From Paramecium sonneborni (lineage: Eukaryota > Ciliophora > Oligohymenophorea > Peniculida > Parameciidae): a stretch of DNA of 64,000 bases. Location: the NCBI GenBank assembly GCA_905182985.1, contig CAJJDN010000111.1, forward strand, positions 149,922 to 213,921, read 5' to 3'. Under the pieces are notes generated by a model. The model saw nothing but the letters and a program-made list of their open reading frames with translations. It made no database searches and was not told the origin of the DNA. The position numbers and the translations under genes are program-made. Positions 13,914 to 26,843 of the stretch are shown piece after piece. Position 1 is the stretch's first letter, and each line of letters begins with the position of its first letter.

Positions 13914-16860
13914 ATGGGCATCAATATTCTTCTCAATTGTAAAAGCAATTATTATATTAGCTCTTTCAAGAATCGATATATTTGGACAGAATATTACATT
14001 AAATATGAATAAGAATTCCAGTTATACAACAGCATTTGGTGGTTTTTCATCAATTTTGATAATTTTATTATTTAGCCTGATATTCTTTTCAAACATTGTT
14101 TAATTTTTTGGAAAAGACAATGTTTTTTATGATAGTGAAATAGCATTTTCTAATGATCCAGAATTAATGGAAATGAATGATGGTAATTCTATGATTGCTC
14201 TGGCTATTGATTAAACTAATTTCACTTTAAATCCATTTTTTAATATTACTGTAGAATAAAAGTATGTTATTTATTTAAAATATCAAGAATTAACTTTAGA
14301 AATAAAAATGGTTCTCTAATTAAAGAAACTATAGAAGTACCAATGTAACCATGTACATTAGAAAGATTTAATAATATATTTCAGTTACAAGGAATAGACT
14401 TTACTGATTAATTTAATTTTTTAGGAATGAACAAAATGTTATGTCCAAAGTAAATAATAAAATTAGTTAAATTTAAGATCTAACTTTACTTTTTAAATGG
14501 AAGGAACTTATTCAAGCGAAACATTTAAATTCTTGAAAATAACAGTTAAGAATTGTAAGATATCAGATACAAATAGCAATAGTTTATGGAATCCAACTTG
14601 TGGTTCTTAAGAAGATAAAGCAAAATATCTGGCTACAAATGCTTAATTTAAATTATAAATCTTTTAAATTAATACTGTTGTTAATCCATTAAAACCAAGA
14701 AATTATAAAAGTGTATTTATTGATAGTGATATGTATTTTTCATTTGTACCTTTTAAACTGGCTAGATTGGCAAATGTTTTTTATAGACAATTTATTGTTA
14801 ATAATGATGAAAGTATAATGCCATATTAGTATATAATAATATTCATTTATATAGGAATATAGATCAAGAAAAAGTTATTGTTAGAAAAGCTNTGTAAAAG
14901 CAATTATTATATTAGCTCTTTCAAGAATCGATATATTTGGACAGAATATTACATTAAATATGAATAAGAATTCCAGTTATACAACAGCATTTGGTGGTTT
15001 TTCATCAATTTTGATAATTTTATTATTTAGCCTGATATTCTTTTCAAACATTGTTTAATTTTTTGGAAAAGACAATGTTTTTTATGATAGTGAAATAGCA
15101 TTTTCTAATGATCCAGAATTAATGGAAATGAATGATGGTAATTCTATGATTGCTCTGGCTATTGATTAAACTAATTTCACTTTAAATCCATTTTTTAATA
15201 TTACTGTAGAATAAAAGTATGTTATTTATTTAAAATATCAAGAATTAACTTTAGAAATAAAAATGGTTCTCTAATTAAAGAAACTATAGAAGTACCAATG
15301 TAACCATGTACATTAGAAAGATTTAATAATATATTTCAGTTACAAGGAATAGACTTTACTGATTAATTTAATTTTTTAGGAATGAACAAAATGTTATGTC
15401 CAAAGTAAATAATAAAATTAGTTAAATTTAAGATCTAACTTTACTTTTTAAATGGAAGGAACTTATTCAAGCGAAACATTTAAATTCTTGAAAATAACAG
15501 TTAAGAATTGTAAGATATCAGATACAAATAGCAATAGTTTATGGAATCCAACTTGTGGTTCTTAAGAAGATAAAGCAAAATATCTGGCTACAAATGCTTA
15601 ATTTAAATTATAAATCTTTTAAATTAATACTGTTGTTAATCCATTAAAACCAAGAAATTATAAAAGTGTATTTATTGATAGTGATATGTATTTTTCATTT
15701 GTACCTTTTAAACTGGCTAGATTGGCAAATGTTTTTTATAGACAATTTATTGTTAATAATGATGAAAGTATAATGCCATATTAGTATATAATAATATTCA
15801 TTTATATAGGAATATAGATCAAGAAAAAGTTATTGTTAGAAAAGCTGAAGATTTTAGAGATCTTACTGAACTTGGTAGAGACAAGGATGATAATTATGCT
15901 ATTGTTTATTTAAGAAGAAGTCCTTTCACAGAAACAATAAATAGAAAGTTCTAAAAGATAGGTGAATTGCTTTCTTATCTTGGAGGATTTATGTAGATTA
16001 TGAAATTATTATTTGGGTTTGCTATTGCATTTTATAATCGAACATCTATGTTAATTGAACTAGCAAATAAGCTTTATGATTTCCAAGATGCTGAGAATTT
16101 AAAAAAACTTTATACTCTAAAAACATTGAAAAACACTGATTAAATTGGATCTGATTTAGGAAAATAAGAACTTAACTCTGTCAATCCATTCATTACTTCT
16201 CAATAGTTTCAAAAAGTTGAATGGAAACAATAAATAAAAGAATTAGTCAAAAAATCTAAACCAATTTCTTTTAATTTTAGAATATTTATAAATTAATTAA
16301 CTTTTGGTTATTTATGTAAAAATAAAAATTCAGAATTTTTAGAAAAAGCTATGTAAGTTATTTAATTATATTATTTTAGGAATAAAATCAATAAGGAGTT
16401 AGATTTGCATAGCATTTTATATTAATTATAAGAAATTAATAAACTTAAATCAGTTTTATTAAGAAAATCTTAAATAATTTTATTTAATTTTACTCCAAAA
16501 CCTATTGTTACACTAGGCAAAGATTAAATAGTTCCATCTCGTTATTTAGTTGAGGATTTAGAGATTGGCCAATCCTATATTAAGAGCAAAGAAGATAATT
16601 TAAATGAAGAATTGTTTATTTAATTAGAAGAAGTAAATTTATTAATAATATTTTAGGCTTATAAGGAAATAGTAGAAGAAGTAGAAAAAACGCAATCAAA
16701 TATTTGCTAAATGAATATTAATTTAAAACTAACTTAACTTATAGGATCTTAAGTAAAACACATTCTAAAGCCTTGTTAATAATAATGTAAAAATGAATTA
16801 TAACCTAATGAAATCTAAAGCATCAATAATAATCAGGAAGAATAAAATTTAAGTGATTGA
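13914..16860 (+). CDS. two-TM ectodomain family protein C1 (broken by an assembly duplication)
   Basis: Start ATG 13914, first exon of 25 nt, then a 22-nt intron (13939-13960). If the duplicated 955 bp around N 14892 is collapsed, six introns give a 612-residue protein ending at TGA 16858. Layout: IDIFGQNITLNMNK; first membrane segment (SILIILLFSLIFFSNIV); a 300-residue ectodomain with LGMNKMLCP and NPTCGS cysteines; the RRSPFTETINRKFQKIGE block; then LLSYLGG directly before the second membrane segment (MKLLFGFAIAFYNR); and a long cytoplasmic tail. Same family as the genes at 17059 and 32725. As printed, exons 2-4 appear twice. The function is unknown; the topology fits a channel subunit or receptor. 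Confidence 0.8.
13938..14891. repeat. direct duplication, copy 1 (954 bp, assembly overlap)
   Basis: Identical by eye to 14893-15846, offset 955. It starts inside exon 1/intron 1 of gene C1 and ends at the codon before the EDFRDL block. Only a single N separates the copies. Confidence 0.95.
14892..14892. other. single-N contig junction
   Basis: An ambiguous base exactly at the boundary of the two direct copies, as left by a scaffolder that abutted two overlapping contigs without merging them. Confidence 0.9.
14893..15846. repeat. direct duplication, copy 2 (954 bp, assembly overlap)
   Basis: Second copy of 13938-14891. The gene reads correctly if 13914-13937 is joined straight to this copy, or if copy 1 is joined to 15847 onward, so only one copy can be biological. 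Confidence 0.95.
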
Positions 16861-17058
16861 TTTTACATTTTAGCATATATCTCATAATTATTATATATAT
16901 GTGGTTAAATTTATTAAAGTAGGAATAATTTTAAATAAAAAATAATTAAAATTTAATTTTCATAATAATTACTATTGGTTTTGTATTCAGAATAAAGTTA
17001 AACTAAATTTCGATAAAGTTAAAGCTTGTTTTCATAATTAAATAAAAAAAAATATTTA

Positions 17059-18984
17059 ATGATAAACTCTTTATAGAAAACTTTAGAACAAATCGATATA
17101 TTCGGATAAACAATTACATTAAACATGAATAAGAATGCTAATTATACAACATCATTTGGTGGCTGTTCATCCGTTCTTATAATATGCTTTCTAAGCATAC
17201 TTTTTTTTTCAAACATATCCGATTTTTTTAACAGAGCAAATGTATTTTATGATTCATAGACTACTTTTTCAAATGACCCAAATTAATTGTAAATGAATGA
17301 TGAGAATGCAATGTTTGCATTATCTATCGACCAAAACAATTTTACAACTAACCCTTTTTTCAATATATCAGTAGAATAAAGGTAAGAATATATTGATTTA
17401 GAATACATACAAGATCATTAGATGGATCCTTAAATAAAACAACAATTTAAATACCCCTTTAACCTTGCATTTTAGATCGATTTAACTAAGTTGTATAAAA
17501 TTCAGGAATTGATCTTGATTTTAATAATGAATACCATTATTTAGGAATGAATAATTGGTTATGCCCGGCGTAAACAAAATTTAATAAATAGTCAAAATTA
17601 TTCATTTTAGTTAGAAGGTACATATTCAAGTGAAATATTCAAATTTATCAAGATTGTAGTAACAGAATGTTAGAATAATTCAAATTCCTCTCATTGGAAT
17701 CCATAATGTGCAAATGAATAGGAGAAAAATGATTATTTGAAAAAAGAAGGTTAGTTTAAATTATAATTCTTCTAAATAAACACTATGATTAATCCATAAT
17801 AACCAAAAGACTATAAAACTATGTATTTAGATAGTGATATGTATTTTTCTTTTATACCTTAAAAATTAGCAAGATTAGCTAATATTTATTATAGATAATA
17901 TATTGTAAATAATGATGAGAGTTTACTAAATTACAAGTATTGATATTTATTTTATATTTATAGATAAATAAATAAAGAAGAGTTGATAATAAGAAGAGCA
18001 GAAGATTTTAGAGATTTAACTGAACTTGGAAGAGATACAGATAATAATTTTGCGACATTATATTTAAGAAGAAGTCCCTTTACTGAATCTATTAATAGAA
18101 GTTATTTAAAATTTGGAAATCTCTTATCTTATCTTGGAGGATTTATGTAAATATCAAAATTAATATTTGGTTTCTTCATCGCCTTTTATAATAGAACATC
18201 TATGTTGATTGAATTATCTAATAAGCTTTATGATTTTAAAGAAGTTACAAATAAAACCTTTTTGAGAAAAATTGCAAAAACAAACTAAAGAGGATCTCTT
18301 CCAGAAGAATTAAGTATATTAAGCAAAAAACTTTAAAATTTATAGACTGCTGATTTAAATAAGGCAGAGTGGAAATAGTTTATTGATAAATTAATGGAAA
18401 GATCATAACCAATAAAGTTAAATATTAAAATATTGATTAATCAAATGAGCTGCGGATACTTTTTTAATAATGATAATTCTGAATTTTTTAATAAAGCTAT
18501 GTAAATTTAATTTATTATATCAAAGGTTAAAAATTAATAGTGAACTGGATTTACATAATATTCTACATTAATTATAAGAAATAACAAAATTAAAGTCTGT
18601 ATTATTATAAAAGCCACAAATAATTTTATTCAATTTTAGTCCAAAGCCTGTCATTACTTTAGGATATGATCACACTGTTCCAACAAGATTAGAAGTGGCA
18701 GATGATTTAAATAAATAATCATATATTAAAGCAAATGCTTATCAATTAAATGAAGATCTTTTTACATCTCTTTAAGAGGTACATAAAGTAATTAATTTTA
18801 GGCATATAAGATAGTGACAGAAGAAATGGAAGATAGTAATAATATAAATCCTTGTTAAAAAAGCATTAATTTTAAATTGACTAAATAAATAGATTCAGAG
18901 TTAGGAAAACTTCTTAAAAATGCAAAGATGAGTTTTTATAAGATATTTGAAACTCATAATAATGAAATTTAAGTAAATTCATGA
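17059..18984 (+). CDS. two-TM ectodomain family protein C2
   Basis: 602 codons after removing five introns (20, 22, 27, 25 and 23 nt). It lies 198 bp downstream of C1 on the same strand and is clearly its tandem paralogue. Shared blocks: IDIFGQTITLNMNKNANYTT; GGCSSVLIICFLSILFFSNI (membrane); FSNDPNQLQMND; LGMNNWLCP; LEGTYSSEIFKF; YLDSDMYFSFIP; LARLANIYYRQYIVNNDESL; EDFRDLTELGRD; RRSPFTESINRSY; GNLLSYLGGF followed by the second membrane segment; and FNFSPKPVITLG in the tail. The ends face the cytoplasm if the Cys-containing middle is outside. No catalytic motif is visible. Function unknown; compare the DEG/ENaC-like topology discussed in the findings. Confidence 0.82.
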
Positions 18985-19903
18985 ATATTAAATCAATATT
19001 TATAAACTACTTGTTGATAAATTTGTGATCTAAACACAGTCTTCTATTATTTTATTAAAGTTCACTTTATCGAATATATTTCATAAGTCTTCCTAATTAA
19101 ATTTGTAAATCTTTTTTTTCTTTCTTTATATATTAGCTTCCTCATTGAAGTTTTATGAACTCCTTAACTCTACCTTATATATATATATAATTTTACTATA
19201 ATTTAGTAAATCAAAAAGAGCTTTCCTATTATATCAAACATTTCGGAAAAATAAAAACTAATCTTGTTCTCATTAATATCAATAAAAAATTTTAGTTAAA
19301 ACGATTATTCTCATATAATAAAAATTAAAAAATTTGCCTATTCATATATTTATTATCTAATTTAAAGGGATCTTTAATTACAATAATATAATTTATATGC
19401 TTAATTTTAATATTTTATTATATATTTTCTAAATTCTTATTAATGGGATTTTATTATTTTTAATTTAAAACTTCTTTTTTTATAACAATATAATTAATAC
19501 TACTTTCTCTGATTTTTATATTTCTTTTCATTTTTGAAAATTACAATTAATTTTCAGAAGGATTTAGTTTGTCTAAATTTAAAAAGCAATTAGAATTTTT
19601 TCTTTAGTGTTTTTATTTGATAGAGTTTAAAATTAGAAAAGAAGAATTAATTTAAACATAAATTTTTTTTTTAGAAAACAGAATTTTCTAATTTGAATAT
19701 TTATATTCCAAGCTTATAAAATATGTAAACTATTTTTTAAACTGTAATAAATTTTAGCTTTAAATCAACATTATGATAATAAATAAATTACATTTGAAGA
19801 TTCAACCTAAAAATAAAGTTAACTGAAGAATAAATGAAATTCTTAAGTATATGAAAATTAAAAATCGATAAAAAAGGAAGAAAAAATGATTAAAAATTAT
19901 ATA
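18985..19903. other. intergenic, about 920 bp
   Basis: A+T-rich, with a short TA run near 19180. No convincing coding frame on either strand and no RNA-like structure seen. Confidence 0.5.
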
Positions 19904-20695
19904 TCAACTACGAAAGAAACAACATCTCTAAGGCTTGTAATCACTATTAAAGTAAGATGGATTAGATCTATAAAGAACGGTATTTTGATTTTTAATTCCA
20001 TCAATCATCAGAAATTCATAATCAGGAACTCTTCCAGTTTTTGAGCAAGGCAATGATATTATCACTTCTCCATATATTTATAACTATTTTAGAAACAAAA
20101 ATTACTTTTTTAAAATCTTTCAACAAATCACATGGTAAAGTAGATTTAAGCATATTTAGAGCTACAAATAATGGAACAAAATTTAGGTCAACCAAAGACA
20201 ATTAATTTCCATTAATATACCTTCCATCTTTTAACCATTCTTCAATCCATTTGAAATGTTTAATTAACCATTCTTTTTATCGAATAAATTTCTAAAATTT
20301 TATTAATAGAAATACTTCTTATTCAGTAGAGAAAATAAAAGAATAAAGATTTCTAATAAGTTCATTCGAAAATTCAAATTTGGCTCTATCAATAGCTTTT
20401 TAAAGTGGATCTTATGGCATTAATTTAGGAGGAGTAATTTCATCAATGTATTCCATAATTGCTGCTGATTCTGATATAACAACTAATAATCATTAATAAA
20501 AATACTTTCTTCACCAATTATTAAAATAGGTACATTACCTAGTGGGCTAATCCTTAAAAACCATTCAGGTTTATTGTGAGTTTCTATGAACTTAATTTCA
20601 AAATTCACATTCTTATGACGCATTACTGTAAGAACTTTCATGCTATATGGGCATATTTTATGGGCAACTAATGTATGCTTGAATCTTTTATCCAT
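19904..20695 (-). CDS. glutathione S-transferase-like protein
   Basis: 240 residues after removing three introns (about 20485-20507, 20292-20315, 20084-20105). The N-terminal thioredoxin-fold half reads MDKRFKHTLVAHKICPYSMK, with a CPYS motif typical of omega/lambda-type GSTs that use Cys instead of Tyr or Ser. It continues PEWFLRISPLGNVPILI, where SPLGNVP holds the conserved cis-Pro, and ISESAAIMEYIDE, the glutathione-binding Ser region. The all-helical second half includes WIEEWLKDGRYINGNQLSLVDLNFVP, with the N-capping SLVDL motif. The C-terminus ends CCFFRS. Likely role: thiol transfer, dehydroascorbate reduction or detoxification. Whether it binds glutathione is inferred. Confidence 0.85.
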
Positions 20696-21229
20696 TAATA
20701 TATTTAGAATATTTATTTTATTTAAATATTTATTTAATTAACTTAAGATAATTCTTAATTCTTTAAATTACTAGAATTTTAATTGGCTAAATTATTTAGA
20801 TTTTATTGAGAGATTTTTGTTTTTATAATTGATTTATAAAATATTATGTATATAGCCCTACAAACTTTAATATTAATTTTGAAAATTGATGATTAAATAC
20901 TGCAAATACGGTTGAATTCTTAATATCCAAAAATTATGCTCATTAATATTTATGCCATTAGTATTTAAATTTCAAATTTAAACCTTCACTCAAACGATTC
21001 AAAATTAATTTTAAATAAGTTATTTAATGTATTTAATTTTGATATTTGAAATAATACTATTCTAACCAATTATTTTATGATAGTTTTATTCAAAATATTG
21101 GATAAATTTTGATATTAATATTTATAGTAATTAATCATCATGAAAAATCATATTATCTCAATTAAATTTTGTTGTCTTAGTAAACCTCTTGAATTTAGTT
21201 TTTATTATTTTTACATTCCCTAATCATTA
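20696..21229. other. intergenic, about 530 bp
   Basis: A+T-rich spacer between two minus-strand genes; no supported feature seen. Confidence 0.45.
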
Positions 21230-22155
21230 TCACCTCTTTTGTTTTTAAAATATAATACCAGTCTTCCTTAAATTACATATTTAAGTTTTAGATTTTTTGA
21301 TTTCAATACTACTTAGTCCTCTTTAGCTATTAGATTTATTAATGAAATCTAATGTCTATATAATGAATAAAATGACGTGTAAAAATATATAGCAATTTAA
21401 ATGATTTTAATTTTTATCAAGCATATTTTTTTTAGATTCTTGAAGATATGATTTTAATTTCTTGATTAAATTTGTTCTTGATTGTTTACTTTTACCCTCT
21501 TTGGGGTATTTTCTAATTTTATTTTAGGAATTACAGTAATTAATTAGATCAATAGCTACATAAAGTCTAAAAATATATTTAAATAAAATATACCTAATTC
21601 CTATTAAATAAAGCATTAAGATATTAAGTACATCACTCATTATTGAAATAAATGATTTTCTTTATAAATGGCATTTGTAAATTTTCCATTATATCTTCAT
21701 AATTTAAAATAATTAAATTTATTAGATCCTTATAATGGAATTGCAACTTTGGGAATATCAATATCTCACCTTCTAAAATCACAAATATTATTCAAAATTT
21801 TTGCAACTACTTAATCCATAGACCAATAAACAATAAACGAATTAATCATATGCTAGATTTTAAACTTCAAATCATATGTATTTAGTTTGATTTAAGGTAA
21901 TCTAGATAATTGTTCTTATAGATACTAATCTCAAATTCAATCAAAAATTATATTTCTTTTATAATTTACTTAATCACATAAAATTGTACACATTTAAACC
22001 TTATTCTCTTGAGACTATTACAAAATAGAAATCTTTTAATCTATAATTTCTTCTTCAAATGCTTGAAAAAGAGCAATTTAACAAATGAGATTTGAAGATT
22101 TTAATCTCATTATAAACGCTATATAAACTTTACAACTTTAGCAATATTTTACCAT
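21230..22155 (-). CDS. hypothetical gene with N-terminal Cys pairs
   Basis: Minus-strand coding signal from ATG 22155 (MVKYCQSCKVYIAFIMRLKS) to TGA 21230-21232. The first part has CxxC, C and CxxxC groups that could bind zinc. After CTILCDQ the frame meets two TGA codons; a 45-nt GT...AG intron would bridge them without changing frame, but that is longer than other introns here. The central part (LSRLPQIKLNTYDLKFKIQHMI) and the end (LRKTGIIFQKQKR) read well, with a 23-nt intron between. About 286 codons in this model. Family not recognised. It may be a live gene with an unusual intron or one starting to decay. Confidence 0.4.
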
Positions 22156-22489
22156 TTTTTTAGATTATAATATTGTTAAAAATGCGAAAGAATTTATAAA
22201 TAATTAATGTTATGTATTTGATTGTAAATTTTATTTAAATAATAAAAATTTGATATTGATTACTATTACACATTTGAATATAATTGAAATAGAAAGACCT
22301 AGAAATAGATCAAGGAAAGACTTACAAAGACTAAATAGATCGAATTGACAATAAAAATAGAATTTGTGAATAATGAAAAGATAGGTGGAGAGGAATGATT
22401 ATATAGAAATTTATGATTTAGATAGAGAATAGTCTTTAAGTATTTGGTGATAATTAAATTGAATATATAAAAAAATTAATTTTTGTTAT

Positions 22490-25122
22490 ATGAATAGTTT
22501 AAAAAGAGTGTTTAAAGATAACTTGGTAATGATTATTGTGACTCTTTTGGTAATGTTTTAGAATATCTTTGGAAATGGTCCACATATTATATCAGGATTG
22601 ATAGTACTAATATAGGTTTTAAGAATTATATTATGTTTCAACACTTAAATCAAAGAAAATATTGAATATTTTGATTTGTTGTAACAATGGAGTTTGCTTT
22701 TAGCCATAAATCTAGGATCTAATTAAAGCTCTATGTCAGTCTTAGCCTTATGTAATGCTAAATAGTTGTTCAATACAAGAATGAATTTATAAACGATATA
22801 ACTTAAGAAGTTATTGATTATTCATAATATAGGTTCAGACATTCTTTTATTTACATTATGTTCAATTTATAGTTTGAAAGAAGTTCATCTATCAATAGTA
22901 ACTATTTTAATTCATTGGCTAATTTTAATTTATAATTCTAAGCCTAAAAAGGTAAAGAAGAACATAGATAGTTATACATAAGGTGAAATACATGATAAAA
23001 TTGTAATAGATAGTGCAGGTCATACAAATAATCATTCAAGCGTCAAATTCTAATATAAGCCTAGTCATAATGATAGTCCACGAGATAATAAATTAGAGAT
23101 TTTAAGTATATTTCCTTAAGGAATAGGATTATTTAAGGTATGTGAAAAATAGTTGGATTTGGAATATCATAATGAAAATATGTTAAGATTATCAACAGCA
23201 TAAACATCTAATGAAATTCTTTAAAAGATATTTAATTTAGAATAACAATAAATAAGCGATATTTAATAAAAATATTAATAAGATTAAAAAAATTCAATGA
23301 GTTCTTTTTCTACTTTTCAATAAACTCCAATTCCATGTAATTTAATTAATAATATTTTACGTAATTAAAAACGATCATAAACAAATTCATAGTATGCATC
23401 TCAAAAAATAGAAATTTGTAGATAGAATTCTGTTTTAAGTTCTTTTGAATATAGAGGAGGTGTTTTTTTAAAAAAATGTGATACTTTATGTGAAGAATCA
23501 GTATATAATATAAATATATTAAGATTTTGGAATAGGAGTTTAGATTGTTAGCTTCACAGATGTGTAAAAATGAATTCTAAAAGCAGATGAAATGTTAAAA
23601 TGAATTAATTTAGGAACATGTAGTAGTTTATGGATATTAAAAAGCTTAAGATGGAAATAGGAAAAGAACTATTGAAGTTAAATTGTATAATGCATTAATT
23701 AATGATACACCTTACATTTTGATGTTAATTAGAGACATAACTCATAGAGATTATATATAAGCTCTACAAGAATATAGTAAATAAAAATCTAAAACTTTAT
23801 CTTTTGTGAGTCATGAATATAGAACTCCTTTGAATTGTATAATAGAAATGTTGGAATTTGGGATAGATGAAGAATAGAAACATTAATCATAAACCTTAAT
23901 TATGGAAAAGGAATGTAGAAGAACTATGAAAGCAAATTATCCTATAAAGATTACAAAATAAATAAAGATTGCCTTAGATAATGCAAAGTATTTATTAAAT
24001 TTAAGTGATGACCTATTAGATTTAGCTTAAATAAAAGTTGGAAAATTTAAGATCAACAAAGCTAAATTTAATTTTAATTTATTACTTGAGAGTTGTACAG
24101 AGCTTTTTTAGGTTACTGCAGAAAAGAAATCAATAAAACTATTTATAAATTATGAAAATAAAGCTCCAAGATTTATTTATTCTGATTCTAGTAGATTAAA
24201 ATAAATAATGATTAATCTTTTAGGAAATGCATTCAAATTTACAGATGATGGATCTGTTACAATAAAAGTTTCGTTAATAAATACAAAATTGGATGTTTAA
24301 GTAATTGATACAGGAATAGGTATTACAGAAGAAGATTAAGCTAAAATATTTTAAGCTTTTGGAAAAGGAAATAGTGAAGAACATAAAAAGATGAATAAAT
24401 CAGGAGTTGGGTTAGGATTATTGATTAGTAATCAAATACTTTAAAATTTGAATTAAGATTTGTAAAGTGGTCTTAAATTTAAATCACAATATAAAAAAGG
24501 TATATTGTTAAATAGAATTTTAGGTTCAATTTTTTATTTTCAAATAGGATATTAAGATTTTAATGAAATTTAATCATTGAATAGTTTGGAGGAACGAAAT
24601 CAAGAAAGTGAAGAATCAATAATTATGTAATAGTAATAAGAGGAAAGTATTCATAAAGTATATGTTCATAATCATATATCAATATTTAAAAGATCAACTA
24701 AAGCCATTATGACTTTTTAAATATTAATTGTAGATGATACTTGCATGAATATTGAAATGATGAGATTGAAATTAGATAGATTGTATATTAAATATAATAT
24801 TATAAGAGGATTTGATTCAGTAGACTCAGCATCTAATGGATATTTAGCAATAGAAAAATGTGAGAAAAAATGGTAAATTAATCATTAGTTTTATAAATTA
24901 ATTTTTATGGACTTAGAAATGCCTAGTATAAATGGAATTTAAACAACTTAAAAATTATTAGAGTTATCCTAAAAATTCGGAATAAATGTCACCATTATAG
25001 GATGTTCTGCATATGAAAGTAATGAATAGAAAACTGAATGTTTAAAAGCTGGTATGAAAGATTATTTAACAAAACCAATACAATTAAATGATCTCTAAAG
25101 AATATTGTAGTAGTATTTATGA
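22490..25122 (+). CDS. hybrid histidine kinase with receiver domain
   Basis: 862 codons with two introns (20 nt near 23567-23586; 24 nt near 24500). The N-terminus holds about five hydrophobic segments (first: LVMIIVTLLVMFQNIFG). A PAS-like linker follows, then H-box VSHEYRTPLNCIIEMLEFG, N-box IMINLLGNAFKFT, G1 VIDTGIGITEED, F-box FQAFGKGN, and G2 SGVGLGLLISNQ. The C-terminal receiver has acidic pair VDDT, phospho-acceptor FMDLEMPS, GCSA and the conserved Lys in TKPIQL. The protein should autophosphorylate on His and pass the phosphate to its own Asp. An HPt partner and response regulator are not in the window. The signal sensed is unknown. Family call is firm. Confidence 0.93.
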
Positions 25123-25176
25123 TATTATTATTCACTCTTTTATATATATATTTATATATAAATACAAAATAAATAA

Positions 25177-25595
25177 TCATTATTCATCCTCTTCTGATAT
25201 TTGAGATAAATTATTTTTAGAGACATTATCTAATTTATCAAATAACTACCACCATAAAAACATTACTTACATTCTTCCATTCTAACATTTCTCTTAATTT
25301 TGCTTATTTTTATTCTTCACAAATATTATCTATTTCTTTTAAATCACTTCTCATCTTTTCAAATCGAGTATTTAATTCATCTGTTAAACCAGTCAAATCT
25401 ATTCTCTATAGATTATTAAATCAATACTTATCTTTCAGATCTTTATTCACAAAGTTGTGAAAGTATTTATTCTTACTCTCTCATTGAATTTATTTAATTT
25501 GTCATCTCTTCATTCTGCTAAACCAACTTCTTTATTTAAGTTTCCATTTTATATATTTATTTCTCTACTTTTTTCTTCTAAGCAACACAACCCAT
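25177..25595 (-). CDS. small coiled-coil protein with MGC N-terminus
   Basis: 123 residues after two introns (25 and 22 nt). It begins MGCVAQKKKVEKQIYKMETQ: Gly2 with Cys3 and downstream Lys residues is a textbook N-myristoylation/palmitoylation start that would anchor the protein on a membrane. The rest is almost entirely charged heptad-like helix (LTDELNTRFEKMRSDLKEID, then EEQKQAKLREMLEWKN) ending SQISEEDEQ. No enzyme motif. It faces the histidine kinase tail to tail (54 bp). Possibly a cortical or flagellar-membrane scaffold, but that is inference. The start was chosen because the only upstream in-frame ATG makes this MGC end. Confidence 0.6.
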
Positions 25596-25886
25596 TTTTA
25601 ATAAAATATTTAATTATTTTAACACTTTCTGATATTTTTTCATTCTACTAAATCAAACTTTATTTCATTTCATTTCCATTATGTTATTTATTTCTCTTTT
25701 TCCTTTTTATTTCTATTCTTATTGAATATTCAAATAATAATTACACAATTTTACAAATATTCTATAGAACTATATTTACAATTAACATAAACAATAATAT
25801 ATTTAAAAATAATGTAATTTTATACGTGTAAAAAAAATAGAATGACCATTACTGAATTCTTAATTATTAAAAAAATATAATAAATA

Positions 25887-26843
25887 ATGAATAAACCAAT
25901 TTATAGGGAATACTAAAATCATTAAGGTGATGCTGAGGATCCCAATACTACTAAGATGGTCTAAATTACAGATGATAACAGTTTAAATAGAATTAATGAT
26001 ACTCTAAAAGATTCTATAAATGATTTCAATAAATTTGAAGCACAAAATATATTTTCACCATCCAACAGCATAAATAATAAAAAAGAATTGAAAGATGACT
26101 CTTCCTAAGATCCAAAACATTTATAATTAGTTATTTAAAATATCACTGAATCAGATAAACTAATTGAAATCAATACTACAGATCATGGAGAAAAGGAAGA
26201 GAATTCTAAAATTTAAAAGGGCATGTTAAGTTCATAAACTATCAAATATTAGAAGAAGAGAATATAATTTAGGAATCCTTATTATGAAAAAAAGGAAAAA
26301 CCTAAGAAAGGATATAATTGGAATTCAGAATCTATGAAGAAATGGAAGATGAGTGTTAATATTGTTCTATTAGTTTTAAGTTTAAAAAGAGGGATTAAAA
26401 ATAAGAGATAAGAAAAAAATAAATTGACATAAAGTTAAGATGTAGAGAAAAATAAAAATGTTAAGTCCGACTTTAAACTTAAAAATGTTGGACTAACAAT
26501 CCTTAAGTTAATTTTTGGAATTTCATTAGCATTACTAATAAGTGTTCTACTTTTCCCTTTCATTTTAATTTCAGATTTGTTTTTAAGAATATACACTTAT
26601 AATAGTTTATATGTGAGATATGCCTTATCTCATGAGAATATATTTTATAAATTCATTTTACTGATACAATTATATATGTACGTTATTGCAACAGCTATTG
26701 CTATAGTTACTAATTTTTATTAATCCATCATCACAACAGTAGAATTGATATACAATATAATTGGAACATTATAAAATAATATTTCAGATCTCTCTAGTTT
26801 ATTATTTTAAACTATACAAAATCCATTCTCAAAAAAAAAATGA
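25887..26843 (+). CDS. hypothetical C-terminally anchored membrane protein
   Basis: Single 318-codon frame, no introns. The first 185 residues are hydrophilic, with acidic and then basic stretches (QKKRIQFRNPYYEKKEKPKK). A hydrophobic stretch VNIVLLVLSLK may be a short helix. Two strong membrane segments come near the end: LIFGISLALLISVLLFPFIL and LIQLYMYVIATAIAIVTNFY. No signal peptide. No family recognised. Codon use (TAA for Gln, AGA for Arg) is like its neighbours. The TGA stop follows a run of Lys codons in a homopolymer of ten A, so the exact end could be affected by sequencing error. Confidence 0.6.

Noticed and set aside
13909..14103. A 64-aa protein starting at a TTG codon
   Set aside because: It is exon 2 of gene C1 read through its first intron; the true start is ATG 13914 with a 22-nt intron.
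13914..15846. Internal exon duplication in gene C1 as a biological event
   Set aside because: The copies are identical including introns, their edges ignore exon boundaries, and an N sits exactly at the junction.
21900..21990. TGA read as Trp or Cys in the hypothetical gene at 21230-22155
   Set aside because: TGA ends every well-supported gene in the window, so reassignment is not credible; an unusual intron or decay is more likely.
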